Positions 19,201-27,100 of a stretch of DNA of 64,000 bases are shown piece after piece. How positions within the stretch are numbered: the first letter of the stretch is position 1; each line of letters starts with the position of its first letter. The DNA lies in assembly GCA_024743405.1 (NCBI GenBank), contig JANSWP010000029.1:1-64000 (forward strand), in the 5' to 3' direction. This stretch comes from Bacteroidota bacterium (lineage in GTDB: Bacteria > Bacteroidota > Bacteroidia > Chitinophagales > Saprospiraceae). Position numbers and translations under genes: made by a program. The notes under the pieces are model-generated. The model saw only the letters and a program-made list of their open reading frames with translations. It was not told where the DNA came from and made no database searches.

Positions 19201-20290
19201 ACCCGCAATTATTATTATTGGAATTACCCGCAGAAAAAACATGAAGTAGCGTTTGATTATTCCAAAGCTGACCGTCAACAGTTTCTGTAATCACTGTATA
19301 TCCTGCATTACATCCATTACTATACGAGGAGTTTGTAATAATCGCATTGTGATTAAAAAACAAATCCATGGTTTCATCTAAGAAATGATCTTCATAATCC
19401 AAAATCCAAAGATCAGCGGCCGATGCCATTCCTCTATTGCGAGGATTCAAATTGCCTGCACCAGCCATAATACCTGATACTCCATCACCATGAGTTCCCC
19501 GGTCAGGGCCAACGAAAGTATCATCCATTCTTCCCTGAAAATCAATATGTGGTCCAACCGCCCCATCATCTCTACAAACGACTCCAATGCCCTCTCCATC
19601 ATAGTGTCTTCCAGAAGGAGTATTCGTGTCTAACAAATTTGCTCGGTGAAGCGTCCGTCCTTCGACATCTTCTTTTTCTCCAGCTTGTGGTATTGGTTCT
19701 ATAAAAGCAACATAAGGCATACTTGCTAAGATCTCCAATTTATCTTTGGGGATACTTATTTTCAAAGCATTATTGTAACCGTTTTCGGCTAAAATCTTTA
19801 TTCCATCATTTTTACAATAATCTAAAATTGCTTCATGTCTAATATTTTTATAATATTTCAACATCAATTCAATTCGGTTACCTTTTACAGCCCATACAGG
19901 TAGCGTCTCTTGAGTCAAATCATACCTCATTTTCAATTCCTTGATAATAGGCATAATAGAACGAACGCCCATATCCGGTAATTTATTCACATCAAAAGCT
20001 ACAGGAATACTGGCTATATATGCCTTGTTAGGAATGTATTCTAATAATTCAATCCCTTCTTGGCTCAATTTATCTAAGCCCTCTTGATTAGGAATTTCAA
20101 AAAATTGCAAAAAACGATAATATTTCCCTTCGATAGCTTCGTGAGAACTAATAAAGGCCTGATCAGAATAATTTCTGGCATTTTCAGCCCAAATTTGCTC
20201 CCCAGAATGGAGTAATACCATATATTCTGTTTGAGCACTTAGATTTAATAAAAAGCAAAGTGAGAGAAAGGTTAGTAGTGTTCTTTTCAT
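16214..20290 (-). CDS. T9SS-secreted subtilisin-like serine protease (S8) with PKD domains
   Basis: 1358 aa with signal peptide (LLTFLSLCFLLNLSAQ). An inhibitor-like propeptide of about 200 residues precedes the S8 domain. The catalytic triad is visible: Asp241 (or Asp242) in VVCRDDGAVG, His267 in GTHGDGVSGIMAG, and Ser436 in FGGTSGAAPGIAG. The following regions hold a P/pro-protein-like jelly roll, a fibronectin-like domain (VRVVWSPVEDATSYDVHL type), a CARDB-like region and a MAM-like module, then two PKD domains (VAHEWDFGPNASPGSS; SEFLWNFGDGNSSTE). The final ~75 residues (DILPNPTSGLF) are a T9SS sorting domain. Likely an extracellular protease; the domain-rich tail suggests surface attachment or polymer binding. 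Confidence 0.92.
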   Translation of the reverse strand: MKRTLLTFLSLCFLLNLSAQTEYMVLLHSGEQIWAENARNYSDQAFISSHEAIEGKYYRFLQFFEIPNQEGLDKLSQEGIELLEYIPNKAYIASIPVAFDVNKLPDMGVRSIMPIIKELKMRYDLTQETLPVWAVKGNRIELMLKYYKNIRHEAILDYCKNDGIKILAENGYNNALKISIPKDKLEILASMPYVAFIEPIPQAGEKEDVEGRTLHRANLLDTNTPSGRHYDGEGIGVVCRDDGAVGPHIDFQGRMDDTFVGPDRGTHGDGVSGIMAGAGNLNPRNRGMASAADLWILDYEDHFLDETMDLFFNHNAIITNSSYSNGCNAGYTVITETVDGQLWNNQTLLHVFSAGNSNNNNCGYGAGNQWGNITGGHKQAKNCIATANLFADASLVNSSSRGPAHDGRLKPDIAANGQDQISTSTSNTYQSFGGTSGAAPGIAGIAAMLQDAHRELNNDDLAPAPLIKAILMNSANDLGNKGPDYKYGWGHVNAFRGALTLEENRYLTAEVMPGETNMHTITIPDGVVQSRVMVYWADPQSTVMTNKALVNDIDIKMVDASGTEYLPWLLDPTPDPIILDTPAGNGNDHLNNVEQVAIDNPVPGDYTLEVNGFELPFGAKEYFIVWEFRTSEITVIYPNGGDKMVPGEMERVHWDAMGEDGFFQVLASVDGGANWDLIEAVFGDQRMAMWEVPDVVSGDVIVRVSRGQEIDVSDAPSTIMKLPSAVKVDHACPEYIRVVWSPVEDATSYDVHLLGQKFMEEIGNTVDTFLDVPTINTNPTLDHWFAVSANEENLNADGRRTIAKHWDGGLSDCDDLVNEIGVYSIDAPSSSTILACQELDAPIEISVINYGSEPQSNIEVSYQIAGNPVVTETLVGPVNPGEIVSYTFSQNFTSMTGGDFTLDASVFIPNDEAAFNNTTSRELTLQIYPDAGAPIGYQEDFQNPIFPPDYYAISNPDNATTWEYAVSITGIDGNITNAAAMPNRFFSDSGQRDELTTQPIELGDEDFVVLTFDLSYTTRGGTSDTLEIWVSNDCGFSYEFSGYRKAGSDLVTATTTTGVYIPSSSAQWRTESISLANYKNSSAVFKFVNINNGGNNLYIDNINVKQILPPVAGITATKSEVCVGKFVVFNTDSQGDFVAHEWDFGPNASPGSSTNDGPNFIMFTQPGVQTITLTATNGAGSDVTTFDINVIEDDPTADFTFDINNGTVNFTNTSVGGSEFLWNFGDGNSSTEENPSYAYSEVGQFTVTLFVENDCGDANTTQFFDIMVGTNEFNLNFSADILPNPTSGLFQVDLVSSESEDLTIELLDLRGILIQKETVKVGNFRSTKTFDATNLSSGVYFVKIIGAEGYMTKRIVVD

Positions 20291-20648
20291 AATAAGCAGG
20301 AATTAAGTAATAATAATCGATTAAATGACAACTCAAGAATTCAATGATATTTTGAAGATATACCTAATTAAAAATTCTTGTCTATTCCCTAATCTTTCAT
20401 TATTTAAATAGTTTGCTGCTAAAAGTACGAGGATGGTTCGTATTACCAAAAAAAATATTTTGAAATTGTATTTTAACAAAACAGAAATGGCTTGGTGTTG
20501 ACAATTCGTGACAGGTATACGCCATTTTTTTTTCAAATATAGAATGGGTGAGTAAACCTAATGCTTCTGCAAAAGGACTACTAAGTTTGATTTAAATGCA
20601 TAATTTTGTACTCGAATTTAAACATGACTGGTATAATCAACTAAATTT
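20291..20648. other. Intergenic between divergent genes
   Basis: 358 bp upstream of both the protease and a small membrane-protein gene. A CAAATATA at 20534-20541 could be the minus-strand -7 element of the protease promoter, without a well spaced -33 element. A 67-codon minus-strand frame here has no family features. Confidence 0.4.
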
Positions 20649-20951
20649 ATGGATCTGATACTCAAACCTTTAATCATTGGTCTTTTTATAGCGCTATTAT
20701 TTTTAAATATCTATTTCCGAGTTAAAGTCTTAAAAGCCCATAAAATATTGATAAAAAACAGGGTCGAATTTGGGACTACACATTTTTTTAGCAAGAAAAA
20801 ATTAGAAGAGGAAATTCTCCCGAAATACCCTCATATGAAAAAAGAAATCACCTCCTTTGTCAACTACATGCATTATTCAATTAAAATGGCTACCGTATTA
20901 ATAGCTGTAATTACCCTATTTGGCGCCGTATTAATGTATTATAGAGATTAA
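20649..20951 (+). CDS. Small two-helix membrane protein, 100 aa
   Basis: Residues 5-25 are a hydrophobic helix, the middle is Lys/Glu-rich (FFSKKKLEEEILPKYPHMKKE), and residues 76-96 form a second helix. No domain recognised. It looks genuinely coding by charge distribution and is followed by the repeat element and tRNA-His. Confidence 0.6.
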   Translation: MDLILKPLIIGLFIALLFLNIYFRVKVLKAHKILIKNRVEFGTTHFFSKKKLEEEILPKYPHMKKEITSFVNYMHYSIKMATVLIAVITLFGAVLMYYRD

Positions 20952-20967
20952 AACTAGTCTATCTAAA

Positions 20968-21127
20968 TAGTCGTTTAAGTTAATTATATCGGTAAGGTTC
21001 TAGTGTTATTTTCGTCTGAACGAGGCAAAAAGCACAAACAAACCCTATGGATATAGCAAGCATTCTTAACAAATTGCAGGCGGAAAAAATATCAAAAATT
21101 ATCCGTCAGTTTTAGCCTTAATGACTA
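20968..21127 (+). repeat. Intergenic palindrome element, copy A
   Basis: About 160 bp. Left arm from TAGTCGTTTAAG and right arm ending CTTAATGACTA pair imperfectly over about 50 bp. The core at 21019-21066 carries ACGAGGCAAAAAGCAC and, further on, ATTCTTAAC, matching the cores of copies B and C. Boundaries are less sharp than in the other copies. Confidence 0.65.
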
Positions 21128-21175
21128 CTAAAATAAAGTAGAAAAATTTTGATTTGATTTTCATTTCCCTTTTTA

Positions 21176-21208
21176 TTTGGATTTTAATTGGAACTATTAT
21201 TACCTTTG
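21176..21208 (+). promoter_or_regulatory. Bacteroidota-type promoter for tRNA-His
   Basis: TTTG at 21176-21179, 21-bp spacer, TACCTTTG at 21201-21208. This matches the TTTG / TAnnTTTG consensus and places transcription start about 45 bp before the tRNA. Confidence 0.7.
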
Positions 21209-21261
21209 CCGCGCTTTAGAAAAAAGCCTATTTTTATGAAGCAAGAACATCATCATTATAT

Positions 21262-21335
21262 CCCCTCGTAGCTCAGTTGGCTAGAGCGCCGGATTGTGGT
21301 TCCGGAGGTCAGTGGTTCGAGCCCACTCGAGGGGA
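21262..21335 (+). tRNA. tRNA-His (GTG anticodon), A73, no G-1
   Basis: A full cloverleaf: acceptor CCCCTCG (21262-21268) with CGAGGGG (21328-21334), D arm GCTC/GAGC, anticodon stem CCGGA/TCCGG around loop TTGTGGT, T arm AGTGG/CCACT with loop TTCGAGC. The discriminator base 73 is A and the base at -1 is T, not the G-1:C73 pair that defines histidine identity in most bacteria. CCA is not encoded. It sits 110 bp upstream of hisS. Confidence 0.95.
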
Positions 21336-21445
21336 CAAAAGCATTATTCAAACATGGATAATGCTTTTTTATTTATGGCTTCATCTTTTTAGTATTTTTT
21401 TTCTTAAGGAATACTAACACTTTGTAGCAATGAAATCTGAATATT

Positions 21446-23020
21446 ATGGCAAATCAAGAACGAGGTATAATCCCCCGAAAGGTTAAAGGTTTCAGAGATA
21501 TTGATACGGGTCTTAACCAATTGCGATGGAAAATCATTAATGCAGCTTCCAAAATTTATAAATCATATGGTTTTGAACACTGGGACACACCCGTTTTAGA
21601 ATACGCCGACGCGATTGGAAAATATATGCCTGATGAAGACACTGTAGATAAAGGAGTTTATTCTTTTAAAAACCCAGAAGAAGAACCTGTTTTAGATAAG
21701 GTTGGTCAAGCATTACGTGATTCAAATGGACAAGCTTACATGGAAAATGCATTTGTCTCCATGCGCTATGATTTGACGGCTCCATTGGCTCGTATTTATT
21801 CAGAAAAACTACTTGGCAAGTACCAAAGGCATCAGTTGAATCAAATCAAACCAGATTTATTTCGCCGCTACCAATTTGGCCCAGTATATCGTTATGAGAT
21901 CAAACTAACACCTGGTCGGTTCAGAGAATTTTGGCAGATAGATTTCGATTCAGTAGGCACAAATGATGTCGCCGCAGATGCTGAAATATGTATGGTTTTA
22001 TCTGACGCATTGGAAGCTATCGGTCTAAAACGGCACACCTATATTGTCAAAATGAATAACAGAAAAGTCTTAAAAGGATTTTTACAATCATGCGGCGTAA
22101 TCGAAGAAGAACAAGAGCAAGCGATATTAAGAGTTTTTGATAAGTTAGACAAGATTGGTTGGGAAGCAATGCAATTGGAATTAGGAAAGGGGCGAGTGGA
22201 TAGCTCTGGCGCTGAGGTAGCTGGTCTAAATTTAGAAGAATCATTAATAGAAAATATCATTTCTTTTTTAAGAAGCTTTGAAAATGCAGGTACACGAAAA
22301 GAAGTCTTAACTCAACTCTCCGCTAATTTAAGTGAAAATGAAATAGCTAAAGAAGGTCTTGAAGAATTGCATAAAATTGATGGGATATTAGAGGTACTTG
22401 GCTTTGACGAAGAAAGAGTAATTTTTGATCCAACCCTCATTCGAGGTATGGCCTATTACACAGGACCTGTTTTTGAGGTCGAATCCTTACAATCTTATAC
22501 AGACGATAAAGGTAAAGAGCGAAAAGTTGGTTCTATTTGTGGCGGAGGACGTTATGATGGTCTCATTGAGAATTTATTGGGTTTAAAAGTACCCGCTACG
22601 GGAGCGTCCATTGGAGTAGATAGGTTAGCCGAATTATTAAAACTAACTAATCAAGCCCCAGAAAAAGCGAATGGCCCCGTTTTGATTGCCTTTTTCGATG
22701 AAGACTTATCTACTGAATATCAACGAATTGCGAGAGAATTAAGAACAAACGGTATTGAAACTGAAATCTATTACGGATTTAATAAAGGGTTTCGAAAAAT
22801 GAAAAAGCAACTAAAATACGCTGATGAAAAAAATTGCCCTCTGGTGATTTTAATAGGGGAAAATGAAGCCGAAAAAGGAGTAGCCACCGTCAAAAACCTT
22901 AAATTAGGTAAAGAATTAGCTGACTCTATTTCTGATAAGAGAGAATGGAATAGTCGTGTACAAAAAGAAGTTCCTTTGACAGATTTAGCTGATTATATCA
23001 AAAGTCAGTTGGAAGTTTAA
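21446..23020 (+). CDS. hisS: Histidyl-tRNA synthetase, alphaproteobacterial-like type
   Basis: A 524-aa class II aminoacyl-tRNA synthetase charging tRNA-His. Motif 1 region is PRKVKGFRDID; motif 2 is GPVYRYEIKLTPGRFREFWQ; histidine-binding region VIFDPTLIRGMAYYTG; motif 3 lies around GASIGVDRLAEL. The C-terminal anticodon-binding domain starts at about 405. The block MRYDLTAPLAR, then GRFREFWQIDFDSVG and VAADAEICMVL, and MNNRKVLKGFL match what I know of the Caulobacter/Rhodobacter-type HisRS rather than the common bacterial type with RHERPQ.GR in motif 2. It is longer than the usual ~420 aa. It follows tRNA-His on the same strand, so tRNA and enzyme may be co-transcribed. Confidence 0.93.
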   Translation: MANQERGIIPRKVKGFRDIDTGLNQLRWKIINAASKIYKSYGFEHWDTPVLEYADAIGKYMPDEDTVDKGVYSFKNPEEEPVLDKVGQALRDSNGQAYMENAFVSMRYDLTAPLARIYSEKLLGKYQRHQLNQIKPDLFRRYQFGPVYRYEIKLTPGRFREFWQIDFDSVGTNDVAADAEICMVLSDALEAIGLKRHTYIVKMNNRKVLKGFLQSCGVIEEEQEQAILRVFDKLDKIGWEAMQLELGKGRVDSSGAEVAGLNLEESLIENIISFLRSFENAGTRKEVLTQLSANLSENEIAKEGLEELHKIDGILEVLGFDEERVIFDPTLIRGMAYYTGPVFEVESLQSYTDDKGKERKVGSICGGGRYDGLIENLLGLKVPATGASIGVDRLAELLKLTNQAPEKANGPVLIAFFDEDLSTEYQRIARELRTNGIETEIYYGFNKGFRKMKKQLKYADEKNCPLVILIGENEAEKGVATVKNLKLGKELADSISDKREWNSRVQKEVPLTDLADYIKSQLEV

Positions 23021-23127
23021 TATAAATATGATTATAATTGGGTTTTTAACTTGAATGACTACTAAGATTATTGATATTGAACATATCAATGATCATAACA
23101 AATCATTAATAACTAATACCCAACAAA

Positions 23128-23364
23128 ATGGACGAAAAAGTAATTGCTCAAAAAGCTCCTTATGTTCAAGAATGTGATGCAGGAAATTATGCGTGGTGTT
23201 CTTGTGGAAGAAGTGAAAAACAACCTTTTTGTGACGGATCCCACAAAGGCACTGAATTTAGACCTACCGTCATAAAATTAGAAGAAGGGAAAAGAGTGGC
23301 TTGGTGTGGATGTAAACATTCTCAAAATGGTGTTTACTGTGACGGATCTCATAAAAATTTGTAA
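23128..23364 (+). CDS. Double CDGSH iron-sulfur protein
   Basis: 78 aa with two mitoNEET-type 2Fe-2S motifs: CSCGRSEKQPFCDGSH at about residues 23-38 and CGCKHSQNGVYCDGSH near the end. Each cluster is held by three Cys and one His. Tandem CDGSH proteins are soluble electron-transfer or cluster-transfer proteins. It follows hisS by 107 bp on the same strand and has a terminator right behind. Confidence 0.92.
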   Translation: MDEKVIAQKAPYVQECDAGNYAWCSCGRSEKQPFCDGSHKGTEFRPTVIKLEEGKRVAWCGCKHSQNGVYCDGSHKNL

Positions 23365-23377
23365 TTCAAATAATTAC

Positions 23378-23460
23378 ACTTTATTCTTTCCTCGTTCTTA
23401 AGAATAAAGTCTATTAAACAATAAAAAAGGAGGCTATTTAGACTGAATAGTCTCCTTTTT
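23378..23460. terminator. Two hairpins after the CDGSH gene
   Basis: ACTTTATTCTT pairs with AAGAATAAAGT (23378-23410), then a second, stronger hairpin with AAAAAGGAG / CTCCTTTTT arms ends in a T-run (23424-23460). Confidence 0.7.
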
Positions 23461-23913
23461 TATTGTCATTTTTTCCTACCTATTTCAAACAAATTCTCTA
23501 TTCATTACCTTTTCGAGTAAAATATTAAGGTGAATTTTGTTCATAAATCAAGTAAGTCAACCAAACGACAGAAGAAATGATCTTAAAATTTAAAATGACT
23601 TTGAATTGTTATGTCGTTTTTAGGCCTAATTATGAGCAAAAAACGTTACACTGAAAAAAAAAATCAACATTTCATAGAAAAAACTATGTTTTTGTGACAG
23701 TTAATTTTGTTTGGTATTATAACAATTGTTAATTAGATTTGTTATGCCCAATGCAACATTGGTCGATGCTACAAAACAAACCTATAGACCAACCACACCT
23801 TTTTAAGAAAACAATAAGCCAAATTTTATAAGCCAAAGTGCTCAAGATAGGATTTACCCTTAGAGGTATTTTCGTTTCAAACCCATTTTTTTAACACTTT
23901 TAATTTTTACTTT
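23461..23913. other. Long leader upstream of the GG-peptide gene
   Basis: About 450 bp without a gene other than the promoter at 23710-23741. The predicted 5' leader is about 165 nt; no riboswitch class recognised. Confidence 0.5.
23710..23741 (+). promoter_or_regulatory. Bacteroidota-type promoter of the GG-leader peptide
   Basis: TTTG at 23710-23713, 20-bp spacer, TAGATTTG at 23734-23741. This is the closest match to consensus in the window and supports the small downstream gene being expressed. Confidence 0.7.
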
Positions 23914-24042
23914 ATGAAAGTCAAAAAAGTAAATTTAGAATTGACCGAAATTAAGCTCTCTAGAGAGCAAATTATCGAGAAATTGAAGATGAAAAATCTT
24001 CAAGGCGGTAATGGTCATGGCTGTCCTCCCCCTTTTAATTAG
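23914..24042 (+). CDS. Orphan ribosomal peptide precursor with GG leader
   Basis: A 42-aa frame. The N-terminal leader (MKVKKVNLELTEIKLSREQ...) is Lys/Leu/Glu-rich and ends in MKNLQGG, like the Bacteroidota natural-product precursor families with a double-glycine cleavage site. The predicted core is NGHGCPPPFN, with one Cys and three Pro. A good promoter lies upstream and hairpins at 24088-24119 and 24131-24176 end the transcript. No modifying enzyme (LanB/C, radical SAM, YcaO), C39 peptidase or ABC exporter is in the window, so maturation and function are unknown. Confidence 0.7.
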   Translation: MKVKKVNLELTEIKLSREQIIEKLKMKNLQGGNGHGCPPPFN

Positions 24043-24087
24043 TAAAAAGGTTTGAAACACTTTAATTGAGGATAGATAACATAGTTT

Positions 24088-24119
24088 CAGCGGGTTGTTA
24101 GCAATCTGACAGCCCGCTG
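24088..24119 (+). terminator. Hairpin after the GG-peptide gene
   Basis: CAGCGGG pairs with CCCGCTG, with TGT/ACA extending the stem; a weak T-rich tail follows. Confidence 0.5.
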
Positions 24120-24130
24120 GCTTTATTCAA

Positions 24131-24176
24131 AAATTAAAAAGCCGCTACTTTATATGAAGTAGCGGCTTTTTAATTT
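24131..24176. terminator. Strong bidirectional terminator
   Basis: A perfect 20-bp stem (AAATTAAAAAGCCGCTACTT and its complement) with a 6-nt loop, between the peptide gene and the convergent cohesin/dockerin gene. Confidence 0.85.
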
Positions 24177-24182
24177 TTAATA

Positions 24183-27100
24183 TTATTTTATCGATCCTAA
24201 AATCATTTTTTTGGTTCCTACAAAATCTGGCGTTTCCAATTGATAGAAAAGCACACCGGATTGAGGTAAATCAGTACTTTTCAAAAGGATTTCATTGTAT
24301 CCTTTCTCCAAAGCTCCTTCCTTACGCCACAATATTTTACCACTTATATCAAAAACAGTCATACTTCCCTCACTCGCAGCTGGCAGATTAAAACCAATTA
24401 CAGTGTTTGTATGAAATGGATTTGGGATATTTTGAAATAATTCAAATGATTCATTGACATCTTGGCGGTCAAAAATTAATTCAACCCCCATTTGTCTGAA
24501 TGTATTAGTTGATGAATCATCGATTTGATAAGCTTCTTCTTGAGTCAAATTAGAATTAATTTCTAAGACCTCCTTTAAGAAAGAATTTGTACTCGATTCA
24601 ATTTCAAAAGACATAATAATATCTCCATCATTCAAAGTAAGCGCAACAGCATTGTGCCAACTAACGGTAATTATGCCTTCTTTCAAAAATTTCAATCCAA
24701 AATGCTCGTTTTGACAAATTAAGCTAGGAATAATCTGCTGAAAAGATATCAAACCAGGATCAAAATTTAATGTAAATTGAAACCCTGAAATGGACTCAAA
24801 GTCCTTGGCTTTTAAATCAATTCGATACGTTTGCTTAGGTTTCATATCAACATTTTCTGTCTGGAAGAATAACTCCTCCTCAAAATTTCGATCATCGGAA
24901 CTTTCGACATCATCCGTTTGGGCATTGCCATTCACATCACCTACTTTAATGGCAATAAAATCTGCATTCAATATGTCTTGATCTAAATTATTAATATCTA
25001 TAGTTTCTGGAAATTGTTCACTCAAAGGGTTCTGTGGATCTTGAAAGTTGTAGGCTTTTTCAACAAATCGCCAAGAAGTATTATTGGTAAAATCATCATT
25101 AATATGCAGAATCAATTTTCGTAGCTCCACCAAATCAAAAGTGGTAATTGTATTAGATCGATTAACATCCGCAGCGATCATTTTGTAGGGAGAATTGAGT
25201 AGTTGAGTGGACAAAATATGTTTAGTCATTAAAACCAAATCATAGGTTGACACCCCATTCAAAGGATCTACATTCTTCTCAGGCGAAACCGTATAATCAC
25301 CTCCAGATGTCAAATTTAAAAATTCAAATGTACCATCAGGATCAGTGATATAATTTTGACCATCGTTCAATGAGACTTCAACCTCCGATAGCATTTCACC
25401 ACTTTCCGTCTCTAAAATACCAGCAATCAGAGGGTTACCCATCGGATTACAATGCCCTAAATTGTCCTGAATATTGATAAAACTATTACAAAAATCTTGA
25501 TTGCCCGCAGCATCAGTTACCCAAACTTGGACAGGTTGAATCGAACTTATATAATCACAATCGAAAACACGTGAAGTAGCTGTAGTATCCGAAGAAAATG
25601 AAAAAATCAACTCTCCTGGACAATTATCATAACTATTAAAATTCAAGTCTTCTGCCCAAATTTCAATCATACCAGTTTGCATGATTTCGACAATAATTCC
25701 ATTTTCACAATAAGGGCTAGGCTTTTTACAATCAATGACTGTGAAGTCTATTTCTAATGAGGATTCATTCCCACAACCATCGACAACAGCATATTTAAGC
25801 CTATGTGAGCCTAATGGTAAAGTACCAACAAATTCGCCAAGACCAGTTCCATCAATCGCATCATCCCGATTTAAATCTAGCTCATAAGTTAAATGTAAAT
25901 CATCCGTACATTCATCTTGAATATCGATGGGCATTTCGACTTCTCCTGTAGAGCAATCATCGTCTAAGCTACAAAAATCAATCTCGCCATTATAAGTGAT
26001 AATAGGAGCATCACCATCAGTGATCCAAATGGTTTGTTGATAACTAAAATTGAAAAAATTGCCATGAGTTATGTGATTAATAGAATCTCCGTTGATATTT
26101 CTCGGAATAACTAATGGAGTTGAATTAGGGATATAATCACACCAATTTATAATTTCCCAAGTCCTCAAAATTTGGGTACAGGCACTATCACTAGATACGT
26201 TATACAATTGGTCAGAATAAGAGATAGCGAATAAATCACAGCCATCGTTTTCAACGATCACCTCATTCGAATTGTCAGGTGAACCACATTCACCAGTCCA
26301 ATCAGCAGGAAAATGAATTGACCATTGGGAAGTTCCTTCAATCGTAATATGTTGAAAACAAGAGGCAGATAAATTTCCAAAAATATCAGTTGAGACAAAT
26401 TGACGCGTAATTGATCCCTCTCCACAATAAATGCTTCCAGTGGCTGACAATTCTTCAAGAGTGGAGCCACAATTATCATAATCAGTTGCACTGCCAAACA
26501 AGTTTTCTAAAGTCTCCGAATCATCTAATTCTAAACCGATAGGAATGTCCAAACAAGTAACTGTTAAATCAGCAGGAGCAAGGCATACTGGAATCAATTT
26601 ATCCTTAACAACTACCTCAACCATACATTCATTGAAATTATCAAAACAATCATAAACTCTAAACACGACTGTTTCGACATCATCAGAACAGTCGAATATG
26701 ATTGATTCTGCAAAAGCTGAATTGGGCGCATCCATTCTCTTTGCTTCAAATCGATCTATACAACAATTATCATAACTACCATCATCCAATGTTTCCGCAA
26801 ACATTTCTACTTCGCCTGTATTTGTCAAACTGACATCTGTAATAAAATCACAAATGGCATTGGGTTCTTTTAAGTCTTTTACTTGAACTAAAACCATACT
26901 TTCACCAACATTTCCGCAATCGTCAATGGCTTGGTAAGTAACAAAATGATTGCCTATTACCAATCCGGGAAAAGGAATGTATCCGCCTTCCGAACCGTCA
27001 ACACCATTAACATATTCCAATTCTCCAATCGGAGTAAATATTTTAATAGTATAGTCACTGCAATTATCTTCTACTTGGGGAGCTGGCAAGAAATCTGTTG

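Noticed and set aside
20333-20536. 67-codon minus-strand frame upstream of the protease
   Set aside because: No recognisable domain and low-complexity translation; the region more likely holds the promoter.
23461-23913. Riboswitch upstream of the GG-peptide
   Set aside because: No class-specific conserved core recognised in the leader.
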